NCBI RefSeq assembly: GCF_900113665.1 | Contig: NZ_FOQD01000007.1 | Location: 238,543 to 302,542, forward strand | Length of the DNA stretch: 64,000 nt | Origin: Planctomicrobium piriforme | Lineage (GTDB): Bacteria; Planctomycetota; Planctomycetia; Planctomycetales; Planctomycetaceae | Direction of reading: 5' to 3' | In this document: piece after piece, positions 34,313 to 43,372 of the stretch | Layout of the letters: each line of letters opens with the position of its first letter | Numbering within the stretch: position 1 is the first letter of the stretch | Translations under genes and position numbers: made by a program | Notes under the pieces: generated by a model | Told to the model about the DNA's origin: nothing | What the model saw: the letters and a program-made list of their open reading frames with translations, nothing else | The model's database searches: none

Positions 34313-34849
34313 ATGCCTGATCTGCAACCGCAAGAGCGGCATCAGAAGTTCCTGAGGTTATTCACCACGCACGAACCCGCTATTCGGGCCTTTGTGCGGC
34401 GGTTGGTTCCCTCACGGGCAGATGCCGACGACGTGCTGCAGGAGGTAGCGATCGTGCTCTGGGACAAGTTCGACGAGTTTCGGGAAGACGGCGATTTCCG
34501 GGCGTGGGCCTATGGGATCGCCCGCTTCAAAGTGCTGTCGCGGTTGCGGGATATCAGCCGCGACCGGATCGTGCTGTCGACAGACGTGGTTGAGATGATT
34601 GCAGAGAGTTCACTTGAGGACGAATTCCGTTTGCAACGGGAGCGCGACGTCCTTGAGAACTGTTTTAAAAAGGTATCACCCAAGAATCGGGATCTGCTCG
34701 CCCAGGCCTATCAGCCGGACGCGAAGATTCAGGAAGTGGCGGCACAGAGCGGACGCACGGTCGGCGGCTTTTATCAATGGCTGTACCGCATGCGATCGAT
34801 GTTGCTCGAGTGCATCCAGCGGGAATTGGCCCGGGAGGCGGTGTCGTGA
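34313..34849 (+). CDS. ECF RNA polymerase sigma factor (second sigma-FecR pair)
   Basis: 178 residues of the Rhodopirellula/Verrucomicrobium sigma type. Region 2 has RADADDVLQEVAIVLWDKF and DFRAWAYGIARFKVLSRLRD. Region 4 has KNRDLLAQAYQPDAKIQEVA and QSGRTVGGFYQWLYRMRSML, the helix-turn-helix that reads the -35 element. GAGG lies just before the ATG. Its stop overlaps the GTG of the following FecR-domain gene (GTGA at 34846-34849), so the two are likely coupled. A ceramidase-like gene follows. The 226 bases upstream, after the DUF1080 gene, hold its promoter but no consensus can be named with confidence. Confidence 0.93.
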   Translation: MPDLQPQERHQKFLRLFTTHEPAIRAFVRRLVPSRADADDVLQEVAIVLWDKFDEFREDGDFRAWAYGIARFKVLSRLRDISRDRIVLSTDVVEMIAESSLEDEFRLQRERDVLENCFKKVSPKNRDLLAQAYQPDAKIQEVAAQSGRTVGGFYQWLYRMRSMLLECIQRELAREAVS

Positions 34850-36330
34850 ATCCCAACTATGAATTTCAGGATCTCGTCCAGAGATACGCCGAAGGCCGCG
34901 CCTCCACTGCCGAAGTCGAACAGCTTGGCGACCGGCTGCGACAGAGCGCCGACGCGCGCCGCCAGTTCGTGTCGCTGATGAATCTGGATACAGCACTCGA
35001 GTCGATCGCGGCCGAGTGGATTGTCGATCATCCTCCGGCCGGCCCCAAACTTCCCATCACCCCCCGCCGCCGCGTGCTGATTCGCAAACGCTATCTGATT
35101 GCCATCGTCGCCTGCCTGGTGTTGCTGGTGAGCCACGGCTGGAACGAACGAGTGAAGCATCGCAGCTATGCCAAGGTCGAAAACGGCACCGGCGTTCCGG
35201 AACTGACGGACGGCACCGAGTTGAAGGATCAATGGATCGAAATCGCCGGCGGCACGCTCGAACTGCTGACCCCCACCGCGGCCCGCGTTGTCATCGAGGC
35301 GCCTGCGACGTTCAAGTTTGAATCGGCACAGCGTCTCCGTTTGAAACGCGGCCGGCTCGCGGCGGATATTCCGCCGTCTGCCCGAAAGTTCACCGTGGTC
35401 ACTCCCTCAGGCGAGGCGGTCGATCTGGGAACCAAGTTCGGCGTCGACGTCCCTATGCGATCCGAAGCGGAAATTCACGTCTTCCAGGGAGAAGTGATCG
35501 CCCAATCGTCGGACGGCGGCAAACGACAAAACCTGCATACCGGCGAAGCATTCCGGCTGAAGTCTGGTGGCGGCGCTGCGCGAGAACTCCGCTCGGCGGC
35601 GTTCATTCGCCCTGAAGAAATCAATTCGCTGCATGCCGCGCTCACAGCCGGACAACCATTCCGCTCCAGCGAAGCGATTCGGGAACTGCGGGAAGACCCC
35701 GCACTAGTCGCGTTGCTCGACTTCGAATCGGCGGACCTGCCTGACGGCACTTACGACTGCGTGCAAGGCCGCTGGCCGGGCTCCCGTGCGGCTGAGTTTG
35801 TGAAGACCGGCGATCATGTGCGGCTCGATGCCGGCGATGGCCGCGAATGGCCGCAACTGACGCTGGCCGCCTGGGTGCGGCTCGATCAGGACGGCAGCCC
35901 CTATCAGTCGTTGTTTCATACCGATCGCTGGAATCACAAAACGCCCGGTCACATTCACTGGATGGTCACGGATCAGCGGAAGATGCGGCTGGAGATGCAC
36001 GGCAACGTTCCCCCCGATGAATCTGACCGGCTCTCAACTCCTCCCGATTCCCGTTCGCCGGTCCTGCGAAATCAGGGTCGCTGGATTCACCTGGCCGCGG
36101 TGTACGACGCCGATGCCCGGAGCGTGCGGTTCTATCTGAACGGACGCTTCGACAACGAAGTGCGCTTGCAGACGGCTCATCCAGCCCGACTCGGGCCAGC
36201 CCAGATCGGCAACTGGAATCAGGCCGACCGCAAGCTCAGCGGCCGCATCGACGAGATCGTGGTGCTGGGACGCGCGATGGACGACATCGAAGTCCGCAAC
36301 CTGTACGACGCCGGTAATCCGTATCGTTGA
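34846..36330 (+). CDS. FecR-domain protein with C-terminal LamG-like module, putative anti-sigma factor
   Basis: 494 residues from the GTG at 34846, preceded by GGGAGG and overlapping the sigma gene by four bases. A cytoplasmic N terminus (about 75 residues) precedes one membrane span (YLIAIVACLVLLVSHGW). The FecR domain follows at about 110-230, with GGTLELLTPTAARVVIEAPA, GRLAADIPPSA and GEAVDLGTKFGVDV. From about 285 a concanavalin/LamG module is seen (LALLDFESADLPDG-like start, LTLAAWVRLDQDGSPYQSLF, RWIHLAAVYDADARSVRFYL, KLSGRIDEIVVLGRAMDDIE). LamG can bind carbohydrates, so a sugar-sensing input to the sigma factor is plausible. The first sigma-FecR pair in this window has an unrelated C terminus instead. 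Confidence 0.92.
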   Translation: MNPNYEFQDLVQRYAEGRASTAEVEQLGDRLRQSADARRQFVSLMNLDTALESIAAEWIVDHPPAGPKLPITPRRRVLIRKRYLIAIVACLVLLVSHGWNERVKHRSYAKVENGTGVPELTDGTELKDQWIEIAGGTLELLTPTAARVVIEAPATFKFESAQRLRLKRGRLAADIPPSARKFTVVTPSGEAVDLGTKFGVDVPMRSEAEIHVFQGEVIAQSSDGGKRQNLHTGEAFRLKSGGGAARELRSAAFIRPEEINSLHAALTAGQPFRSSEAIRELREDPALVALLDFESADLPDGTYDCVQGRWPGSRAAEFVKTGDHVRLDAGDGREWPQLTLAAWVRLDQDGSPYQSLFHTDRWNHKTPGHIHWMVTDQRKMRLEMHGNVPPDESDRLSTPPDSRSPVLRNQGRWIHLAAVYDADARSVRFYLNGRFDNEVRLQTAHPARLGPAQIGNWNQADRKLSGRIDEIVVLGRAMDDIEVRNLYDAGNPYR

Positions 36331-36494
36331 TGAGCACTGCGTGTTGTCGCAGCGAAAGACGCCATCGAGTTCATCTGTGAGCAACTTCTGTGCGTCTCTA
36401 TGCGCCTTTGATCTTGCGCTGGCGAACCGTACAGCATTGGTGCATGATGCTGTTCCGACCGACGGAATTCGTCCCATCGCTGAAGGAAAAAAGC

Positions 36495-37871
36495 ATGTTG
36501 TTGATGTTCCGTTTGCAGCGCTGCTTTGTTGTTTTCACGTTGTGTATTTCGTGCGTGCATCCGACACAAGCGGCCGAGCCGACTGGACTCAAGATTGCGA
36601 CCTTCAATGTCAACGCGACGCCCCCTATCGGCAGTCCCGCGGCGTATGCTCCGACTCGATCAGTCGAAGAGCCGCTTTATGCCAGGGGAATTGTTTTGCT
36701 GGGAGCAGGGAAGCCCATCGTGCTCTGCGCCGTCGACTGGCTGGGGATCGGCAACGACGGGCAGACTCTCTGGCGTGAAAAACTGGCCGAGGGAGCAGGT
36801 ACGACGACCGACAGAGTGGCGGTCCACACGCTGCATCAGCACGATGCCCCGCGGTGTGACTTTCGCGCCGATGAGATTCTGGCAGAAAAAGGACTTGGCG
36901 GCGCGCGGTTCGATTCCCCCTTCTGCCGCGACGTGATCGAACGCACGGCTCAGGCGATTCGCACCGCCGTTCCGCACGCAACCCCGGTCACGCATCTGGG
37001 CGTTGGGAAAGCCAAAGTCGAGAAGGTGGCGTCGAACCGGCGCATTCTTGGTCCCGACGGCAAAGTCGCGATCTCCCGGATGAGCAAGACGAAAAATCCT
37101 GCTTTTCAAGCCGCGCCGGAAGGTTTGATCGACCCGGAACTCAAACTCATCAGCTTCTGGAACGGCGAGCAGCCGATTGCTTCGCTGACCTACTACGCCA
37201 CACATCCCATGAGTTATTACGGAACAGGCGATCTGACATCAGACTTTATCGGCCTCGCGCGGGAGCAACGGGTGAAAGCGCTGCCTGAGATCGCACACAT
37301 TCACTTTAACGGGGCTGGCGGCAACGTCGCGGCCGGGAAGTACAATGATGGTTCTCCCGAAGCCCGCATCCAGTTGACCGACCGCGTGGAGCAAGGGATG
37401 AAGGCCGCCTGGGAAGCTACTGTCCGAACTCCCATCACCGTCGCCGACGTCGACTGGCGAACCACCATCGTCCGCCTTCCGCTGCCCGATTATTTGAGTA
37501 TCGAGTCCGAACGCGCCAAGCTCGAGAAGGAAACCGTCAAAGATAATCGGACCTTCGCGCCGATCATCGCCTGGGTCGAGCGCAGCGAGAACGGCGTCGT
37601 GCCTGTCGAGTTGAGCTGCCTGCAATTGAAGAACGTCGCCATCCTGCACATGCCTGGCGAGTTGTTCATCGAATTTCAACTTGCAGCACAGGCGATGCGA
37701 CCTGATGAAACGGTCTGCATGGCCGCCTATGGGGAGTACGGCACAGGCTACATCGGCACCGAAATCGCCTATTCACAAGGAGGCTACGAAACCGACCGCG
37801 ATTCCTCCCACGTCTCCCCGGCCGTCGAAAAGGTACTGACTGACGGAATGCGGACGCTGTTGGGGAAGTAA
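36495..37871 (+). CDS. Neutral/alkaline ceramidase-like secreted protein
   Basis: 458 residues. The ATG at 36495 has AAGGAAAAAAGC upstream and begins a signal peptide (MLLMFRLQRCFVVFTLCISC). The mature part starts with LKIATFNVNATPPIGSPAAY, the family's 'VDITP..G' entry strand. Probable metal-site segments are AVHTLHQHDAPRCDF (in place of HTHT) and LTYYATHPMSYYGTG, with IHFNGAGGNVAAGKYND and LHMPGELFIEFQLAAQ near the C terminus. It follows the second sigma-FecR pair by 164 bases on the same strand and may be its target. Compared with the other two family members in the window, the HQHD variant may mean a different substrate. Confidence 0.87.
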   Translation: MLLMFRLQRCFVVFTLCISCVHPTQAAEPTGLKIATFNVNATPPIGSPAAYAPTRSVEEPLYARGIVLLGAGKPIVLCAVDWLGIGNDGQTLWREKLAEGAGTTTDRVAVHTLHQHDAPRCDFRADEILAEKGLGGARFDSPFCRDVIERTAQAIRTAVPHATPVTHLGVGKAKVEKVASNRRILGPDGKVAISRMSKTKNPAFQAAPEGLIDPELKLISFWNGEQPIASLTYYATHPMSYYGTGDLTSDFIGLAREQRVKALPEIAHIHFNGAGGNVAAGKYNDGSPEARIQLTDRVEQGMKAAWEATVRTPITVADVDWRTTIVRLPLPDYLSIESERAKLEKETVKDNRTFAPIIAWVERSENGVVPVELSCLQLKNVAILHMPGELFIEFQLAAQAMRPDETVCMAAYGEYGTGYIGTEIAYSQGGYETDRDSSHVSPAVEKVLTDGMRTLLGK

Positions 37872-37899
37872 GTACTGCGTAGAAAATGCAGAAGAAAAA

Positions 37900-38017
37900 A
37901 CCACGAATGACACAGATCGCACGAATCAAGAGGTCGCGACGTAGTCTGGTGCCTGTGACTGAAAATTGATCACTACTCTGACTCTTATCTGATTCGTGTC
38001 ATTCGTCGTATTCGTGG
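37900..38017. repeat. Inverted pair of AACCACGAATGACAC-type elements (family E)
   Basis: AACCACGAATGACACAGATC begins at 37900 and its inverted, slightly different partner GATTCGTGTCATTCGTCGTA begins at 37989 and runs to 38017 (ending TTCGTGGTT). They flank about 60 bases between convergent genes. AACCACGAATGACACGAATC-like sequences are a known recurrent intergenic element in planctomycetes and other phyla. Confidence 0.75.
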
Positions 38018-38049
38018 TTCATTCCTGCTTTTCAAATTCAACGCGACCA

Positions 38050-41000
38050 TTACTGGGCCGCGTTGTCGAGGTACCGCCAGTTCTTGATGTAGCTGACCAG
38101 GTCGGCCATTTCCTGTGGCGAGATCGATCGTTCGAATCCGACCGGCATCAGCGACTGGCCGTTGTTCTTCAGCTCATCGATCTCTTCACGGGCGATCGTG
38201 ACCGACTGTCCCCCGGCCTGGGCCAGCGTCAGCGCGTTCGAGGTTTCCGCGGTGATCACGCCGGTGAAGACGCGACCGTTGGCGTCGACCACCGTGAAGC
38301 TGAAATAGTTCGAGTCGATGGCACGGTTGGGATCGAGAATGTTCGTCAGCAGGAAGTCAGGCGTCTTCGTACGGGAGTCTGAAATGTCGGGTCCGATGTT
38401 GATGCCGACTCCGCCGATCCGGTGGCAGGCGGCGCAGTTCTTCGAAAAGATCTCGCGGCCATGTCGGGCGTCCGCCTTCATCGAGAGAGTTGGTTGATAG
38501 CTGGCCAGGACGTTGACTCGATCTTCCGCTGGCGGCGTCTTCAGCAATTTGTCGGCTCGGGCACGCAGCGCCGGGTCGGGGGTGGCCATGATCGCTTTCC
38601 GCTGACCAGCGTCGAGTTCGAGGAGCGCAATGCGGCCGGCTTCCACTTCCGTCAAGAGTTCGCGAGTGCCTGAGGGTGAGGCGGTCAATCCGTTGAGCAG
38701 TTCGCGTCTCAGTTGAGGCGTGGCGGTGGGGAGCAGTTCGACCAGCAGTTTCGAGGTCGCGTCGCCTGGCAGCATCCGAGTCACCCGTACCGCTTCAACG
38801 GCGAGATTGATGTCGCTCCCTTGAATCAATTGTCGCAGCACCGGCAGAGCACGATCGGTCTCGAGCAAAGCGAGAACGGCAACAGAGCGTGAAGGAGTGG
38901 TTGATCCGACCGCTTTGACTTGAAGTTCTTTCACGACTGCATCGAGGAACTGCACCTGGTGAGCTTTCGATTGGTCATTGAGTGCCGCGAGTTGCTGTTG
39001 CACACTGGTCCGACCGCCCGGCAGTCCAGCCAGCAGTCCAGACAACGCGGCGGTGGTGCAGTGGAATGCGGGCTTGTGCTGCACTGGCTGAGCGAACAGG
39101 GCCTGCAACACTGCGGCGACTTCTGTCGGCTGATTTCGTCGGCCCAACGTGAGGGTGTAGAACTCCAGGCTCTCCGGAAGATGCGAATCCGAAGGCGCGT
39201 CGACCACTGATTTCGTCAGGCTCGTACAGAGCAGAGCGAGGTCGTCGTGGAAATGAATGACCAGCGCTTCCTTCTGGCCTGGTTCGTCACGATTGCTCAG
39301 TTCTTTCGCCAGCTCCAGAATGCCGGGTCGTGGATCATTTGCCGATGCAGCGTCGCTCCAGTCCGACCAGCGCGTTGAGGTCAACAAGTGAAACAGGGCC
39401 TGCGGATCTTGTGATTGAGTCCAGACGGGTCGACCATTCTCCATTGCAAAACAGCCGACGACAGCCTGTTTCCAGGCGGGTTTCTGGCTGAAGTGTCGCT
39501 GTCCGAGGTTGAGTGCATCCCTGAGTGCGTGGGGATGGCGCAGACCGTGAATCGCATCTTCTGTCGTCAGCGTCTTCAGATCGTCGAGTAACGAAAGTGC
39601 GATGCTGGCGGCGGGACCCGATTGGACATCTTGCACCTGTGCTCTCAGAAACTCTGCGGCAGCAGGATCGCGGCGTTCGAGCAGCAACCGATGGGCGGTC
39701 TCCCGATGCCAGTGATTAGGATACTGCAACAGCTTGACGAGTTCCGGAGTGGGCAAGGTCTGCAAGGCGACAACGGGAGCCGAAGTCTTCGGTTTCGCAG
39801 TTGCTGTGGTAATACGCCAAAGACGCCCCTTGTCGGTTCCATACAACAGGTCTGGCCGGGTTTTCAGTTCGTCAGGCATGAAGTCGGGATGCTCGATCAC
39901 CGCACGGTACATGTCGCAGACATACAGCGCGCCGTCTGGACCATGCGACAATCCGACAGGCCGAAACCAGGCATCCTTCGACGCCAGAAATTCTTTCCCT
40001 TGTTCACCAGGCAGCGCCGTGAAAGTCGCTCCATAAGGTTTGATCGCATCGCGGTGAATGAGATTGGCGGTCGGTTCGCAGGCAAAGCTGTTGCCCTGAT
40101 AGGCCGACGGCAACCCGTTGCCGCGGAAGATCGTCACGCCGCAGGCGGCGGTGAACTGATTGGCGTGCAGATTCGACGTCGTCCAGGCTTCGGTCAGTGG
40201 ATAGACACGGGACTTCTCGGCGGCAGGCGACACGTCGTATTCGACCCGGCTGACCCGTAGCCAGGGGGTCGACTTGATTTCGTCTTCCGTCAGAAAGACA
40301 TGCTGACAGGGATGACGATTGGTGCAGGTGAAGCGGTTGCCCCAATCATCGAACGACTGCCCGAACTGGCTGACGCCAGAGATGACTTCATAGCTGCCGG
40401 TATGGGGATCGAAGCGGAAGTCCATCCCCGACACTTTGACCGGCTCCGATTTGGGATCGAGTCCCCAGGGGTTGGATTCCCCAGGCATGACGCTCCCTTT
40501 GCGGAGGCCGCTGGCGATGTAAATCTTGTTATCAGGTCCAAGGGTCGGAGCGTTGCACATTTGCTGTTCCTGATCGGCGCTAAAGCCGCGGAACCAGACT
40601 TCGCGACGGTCGGCCGTGCCATCGCCGTTCGTGTCAGCCAGGAAGATCACTTCGCCGTTGGCGGTGACGATGAGCCCGTCTTTCCAAGGCATCAGGCCTG
40701 TGGCCAGGAGCAGATCTTTTGCAAAGACGCGGGCGTTGCCATAGCGGCCATCCCCTTCCGGATCGGTCAGGACGCTGATGCGGGATGAGATCGGGCCGGG
40801 GAACGCGGCGACCTCGGGGTAGTCGGAGAACTCGATGACCCACAGCCGTCCGTCCGCGCCGAAGGACATCGCCACGGGGTCGATGACGTCAGGCTCGCAC
40901 GCGACAAGTTCGACGCGGCAGTCCGTCGGCAGCACCATCTTCGCGGCGGACTCTTCTGGACTGAGTGCCTGAGTCTGCCCAGGCGGCACCGGGCTGTCCG

Positions 41001-41067
41001 CGGCAGAAGAGAGCTGACACAGCAGCGCGCTCAGCAGCAGGGCGACGCGGGAAGAAAGATGCTTCAT
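38050..41067 (-). CDS. PVC-type heme-binding CxxCH protein ('membrane-bound dehydrogenase' plus HEAT repeats), second copy
   Basis: 1005 residues from the ATG at 41067 (an ATG two codons upstream is also possible). The signal is KHLSSRVALLLSALLCQLSS. The propeller domain includes PVAMSFGADGRLWVIEFSDY, DRREVWFRGFSADQEQQMCN, FDPHTGSYEVISGVSQFGQS and ADGALYVCDMYRAVIEHPD-like text (SHGPDGALYVCDMYRAVIEH). A long helical HEAT-like middle follows. The cytochrome c domain at the end has NCAACHRIGGVGINIGPDIS and MPVGFERSISPQEMADLV. It is closely similar in plan to the protein at 23066-26035. It is the last gene of a run with sulfatase, ceramidase-like, SGNH and DUF1080 genes. Confidence 0.92.
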   Translation of the reverse strand: MKHLSSRVALLLSALLCQLSSAADSPVPPGQTQALSPEESAAKMVLPTDCRVELVACEPDVIDPVAMSFGADGRLWVIEFSDYPEVAAFPGPISSRISVLTDPEGDGRYGNARVFAKDLLLATGLMPWKDGLIVTANGEVIFLADTNGDGTADRREVWFRGFSADQEQQMCNAPTLGPDNKIYIASGLRKGSVMPGESNPWGLDPKSEPVKVSGMDFRFDPHTGSYEVISGVSQFGQSFDDWGNRFTCTNRHPCQHVFLTEDEIKSTPWLRVSRVEYDVSPAAEKSRVYPLTEAWTTSNLHANQFTAACGVTIFRGNGLPSAYQGNSFACEPTANLIHRDAIKPYGATFTALPGEQGKEFLASKDAWFRPVGLSHGPDGALYVCDMYRAVIEHPDFMPDELKTRPDLLYGTDKGRLWRITTATAKPKTSAPVVALQTLPTPELVKLLQYPNHWHRETAHRLLLERRDPAAAEFLRAQVQDVQSGPAASIALSLLDDLKTLTTEDAIHGLRHPHALRDALNLGQRHFSQKPAWKQAVVGCFAMENGRPVWTQSQDPQALFHLLTSTRWSDWSDAASANDPRPGILELAKELSNRDEPGQKEALVIHFHDDLALLCTSLTKSVVDAPSDSHLPESLEFYTLTLGRRNQPTEVAAVLQALFAQPVQHKPAFHCTTAALSGLLAGLPGGRTSVQQQLAALNDQSKAHQVQFLDAVVKELQVKAVGSTTPSRSVAVLALLETDRALPVLRQLIQGSDINLAVEAVRVTRMLPGDATSKLLVELLPTATPQLRRELLNGLTASPSGTRELLTEVEAGRIALLELDAGQRKAIMATPDPALRARADKLLKTPPAEDRVNVLASYQPTLSMKADARHGREIFSKNCAACHRIGGVGINIGPDISDSRTKTPDFLLTNILDPNRAIDSNYFSFTVVDANGRVFTGVITAETSNALTLAQAGGQSVTIAREEIDELKNNGQSLMPVGFERSISPQEMADLVSYIKNWRYLDNAAQ

Positions 41068-41118
41068 AGTCATGAGACGCAGCGTTGAAGAAATGAACCA
41101 CAGCTTCCTTGCGCGATG

Positions 41119-41176
41119 CACTGGCAGAGCCAGTGGCACACCATCCAGCAAACTCACTTTGCCGAGACACTGGCTC
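41119..41176. repeat. Small palindromic element CACTGGC-AGA-GCCAGTG with nearby inverted partial copy
   Basis: A perfect seven-base hairpin at 41119-41135 (extended by flanking GC pairs) lies upstream of the cytochrome gene. The ten bases CACTGGCTCT at 41167-41176 are an exact inverted copy of AGAGCCAGTG at 41126-41135. Hairpins of this sequence recur in planctomycete intergenic DNA. Confidence 0.65.
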
Positions 41177-41309
41177 TCATCCTTGCGTGAACAACCCAGC
41201 AGACCAAACGAGCCCGGCTCCTTCAATCTGAAAAGACTCAAGAGTCAGAATTCATCATGCGTTGGCGCACAGGGTCGAGCGAGCGCGGCAAACAACTGCC
41301 TGAGATCCG

Positions 41310-42011
41310 TCAGTTTTTCGCGAGCGGCAGGATGCGAATGTTCTTGTAGCGGATCGTGTTGCCGGCTTTCCAATGCACGATGCCGGGGGTCTTCGGATGC
41401 ACCTGCAGGCCGATATGCCCTTTGACAGGCACCCCTTTGGTGGTTTCAGGCGTGTGTTGAAGGTCGGTGACTTTCACTCCGTTGAGCCAGAACTGAATGT
41501 GAGACGGCTCCCCTTCCACACGGATTTCGACGGTATTCCATTTCCCCTGTTTGAAGGCCTTGTAGCCTTCCGGATTGTCGAGCACGCGGGCTTGCGTCCA
41601 GGGAAGATAAACGGAGCCGATCTGTCCGCCGGGCCGGTTATCGAGGGTGATCTGATGGCTTTTGCCGTCCTCGCCCATCCGAACGAAGATCCCGGTGTCG
41701 GTCGGGTAGTCCTGGAAGAGATCGAAGCGGAGAATGAAGTCGTCATACTCTCCTTCGGTGATGAGAAAACCGCCCCCTTCGTTCTCATCCTGATCGCCGT
41801 ACAGCAGGCCATCTTTGACGTACCACTTGCCGCCGACGTGGGCCTTGGGAACGGTGAGGTGCGGCTTCCAGCCGGTCATCGTCTGGCCGTCGAAGAGACT
41901 GACGAAATCGGCTTCCGGGGCTGAGCCTTGCCGTTCCGCGGCGTGTGACAAAGGACTGGCGGACATTGCAAGCAGAGCGAACGCAGAGAGAAAACGCAGC
42001 ATCGAAAACAT
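41310..42011 (-). CDS. DUF1080 (3-keto-disaccharide hydrolase-like) secreted protein
   Basis: 233 residues from the ATG at 42011 (a second ATG three codons on is possible). The signal is LRFLSAFALLAMSASPLSHA. The classic DUF1080 signature is complete: DFVSLFDGQTMTGWKPHL, KWYVKDGLLYGDQDENEGGG, FLITEGEYDDFILRFDLF, TGIFVRMGEDGKSHQITLDN, EIRVEGEPSHIQFWLNGVKV, and the final GHIGLQVHPKTPGIVHW and RYKNIRILPL. It is shorter and closer to the family consensus than the 33217 copy. It is placed between the cytochrome protein and the SGNH hydrolase on the same strand, in line with a role in stepwise cleavage of oxidised sugars. Confidence 0.95.
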   Translation of the reverse strand: MFSMLRFLSAFALLAMSASPLSHAAERQGSAPEADFVSLFDGQTMTGWKPHLTVPKAHVGGKWYVKDGLLYGDQDENEGGGFLITEGEYDDFILRFDLFQDYPTDTGIFVRMGEDGKSHQITLDNRPGGQIGSVYLPWTQARVLDNPEGYKAFKQGKWNTVEIRVEGEPSHIQFWLNGVKVTDLQHTPETTKGVPVKGHIGLQVHPKTPGIVHWKAGNTIRYKNIRILPLAKN

Positions 42012-42077
42012 CTTTCTAGTGTGGTGCCCAAAGTTCAAAGCAATCAGACGCGAAAGCGTGCCAGCTGAACGACGCCA

Positions 42078-42108
42078 ATCAGCCGCCGGGCGTTAGCCCG
42101 CGGTTCTT
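42078..42108. repeat. Dispersed palindromic element, family B, copy 1
   Basis: The 31 bases starting ATCAGCCGCCGGGCGTTAGC and ending CCCGCGGTTCTT contain the hairpin CGGGC-GTTA-GCCCG. It matches the element at 54524-54554 at 29 of 31 positions; the two differences are the two sides of one base pair (C42087-G42100 here, T54533-A54546 there). It lies between the DUF1080 and SGNH genes. Confidence 0.88.
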
Positions 42109-42114
42109 TCGGCT

Positions 42115-43245
42115 TTAGTGAGTGAGTGCCTGGCGGATGGCCGGTTCCAGCACATCTGCCATTCTGAGGAAGCCGGCATCCGTCGGATGCAGGGCATCGA
42201 CTGTTGCTTCACCATCCGTGCCGATGAGGTTTTCAGCGGACACGATGAACAGATGCTGGTCACCGTCTGCTTTCAGACGTGCATGGAATTCCTGCAGAAA
42301 CTCGGTGGAGGTCCGTTGCTTGGCGTCCCGCTCGGCCACAAACGGCGAGTTCGTGTAAATGAAGTTCTCGACCAGCAGGATCGGCGTCTGGGGATGAGCT
42401 GCCCTTAAGGTCGCAATGAAACCTGGCAACCGTTCGACTGCCTGAGCCGTCTCCAGATTGGGAAGACAGTCGATGACATAGAGTGCGGGATCCAGCTCGG
42501 CCAGCAGCGTCGCCATCTCAGGTTCGCTCTTGCCATTGCCGGAGAATCCGAGGTTGATGACAGGCATTTCCATCCGCCGCCCGAGGATTGCGGGATAGCT
42601 CATGCCAGGCCTGGAAGCGCAGCCCCCTTGAGTGATCGATGTGCCGTAGAACACGATTGGTTTTTGCTTCGGGAGGGGATCTGGCGCTCTGAATGTTGCA
42701 CTCGGTGGAATGCCAATCTCCACCTTCTCGACTCCGTTGTACAACGGAAACGACAGGCGAAACTCTTTCTCACCGGGAACGAGTCCTTGCGTCAGCAGCA
42801 CATCGTTGACCGGGAACTGCGCTGGTCTTCCGACCGCCAGAAAATGCCACTTTCCTTCGCTGCGAACATACAGGTCGACACCGCTGACGCCTGTGGCCGC
42901 CATGTGCGACATCGCGATGCGATCGCTGCGGAGCGTCCAACGGGCACGAATTTTGGTGGCATCGGTGATAAACCGGACGCTGAGTCCAGCTGAGTTCTGT
43001 GCGAGACTCCAGACCGCAGGGCGGACCATCGCCTCAGCTCTGGCAGGCAGGCGGTCGTAGCGAGAGGCCGTGTCTGTCCACCCCTGACCTTCCAGCGGCA
43101 ATGTGCTCACGTCATACCAGACGACCGTTTCAGCAGGCTTGCGAGCAGGCGTCTGGTCCTCTGCCTGGCAGGGGAGGCACATCGCCAGCACGGCAATCAA
43201 CGGTCCATAGAAGAAACAGGATTCGACGGGCTTCATTGAATTCAT
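42115..43245 (-). CDS. Secreted SGNH/GDSL-family hydrolase
   Basis: 376 residues with a signal peptide (FFYGPLIAVLAMCLPCQA). An N-terminal beta-sandwich of about 150 residues (YDVSTLPLEGQGWTDTASRY, GVDLYVRSEGKWHFLAVGRP) precedes the hydrolase domain. Block I is PIVFYGTSITQGGCASRPGM with the nucleophilic serine, block II is INLGFSGNGKSEPEMATLLA with the oxyanion glycine and asparagine, and block V is VDALHPTDAGFLRMADVL with the Asp-x-x-His dyad. Such enzymes deacetylate or de-esterify polysaccharides or lipids. It lies between DUF1080 and a ceramidase-like gene, supporting a role in trimming substituted glycans. Confidence 0.92.
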   Translation of the reverse strand: MNSMKPVESCFFYGPLIAVLAMCLPCQAEDQTPARKPAETVVWYDVSTLPLEGQGWTDTASRYDRLPARAEAMVRPAVWSLAQNSAGLSVRFITDATKIRARWTLRSDRIAMSHMAATGVSGVDLYVRSEGKWHFLAVGRPAQFPVNDVLLTQGLVPGEKEFRLSFPLYNGVEKVEIGIPPSATFRAPDPLPKQKPIVFYGTSITQGGCASRPGMSYPAILGRRMEMPVINLGFSGNGKSEPEMATLLAELDPALYVIDCLPNLETAQAVERLPGFIATLRAAHPQTPILLVENFIYTNSPFVAERDAKQRTSTEFLQEFHARLKADGDQHLFIVSAENLIGTDGEATVDALHPTDAGFLRMADVLEPAIRQALTH

Positions 43246-43264
43246 TCAGTAGTACCAAGTTTTC

Positions 43265-43358
43265 AGTCGTCAGTATTCAGTTCAGACCGAGCCACCTGAG
43301 AAAACACAAGTCACGATGATTTCAGGTGTTTCAAACTGACAACTGAAAACTGACGACT
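43265..43358. repeat. Inverted repeat of AGTCGTCAGT...TTCAGT type
   Basis: The left arm 43265-43285 matches the reverse complement of the right arm 43336-43358 with one substitution and a two-base indel. It occupies most of the 127-base gap between the SGNH and ceramidase-like genes. There is no T tract, so a terminator role is unlikely. Confidence 0.7.
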
Positions 43359-43372
43359 TCGAACTACTGCTG

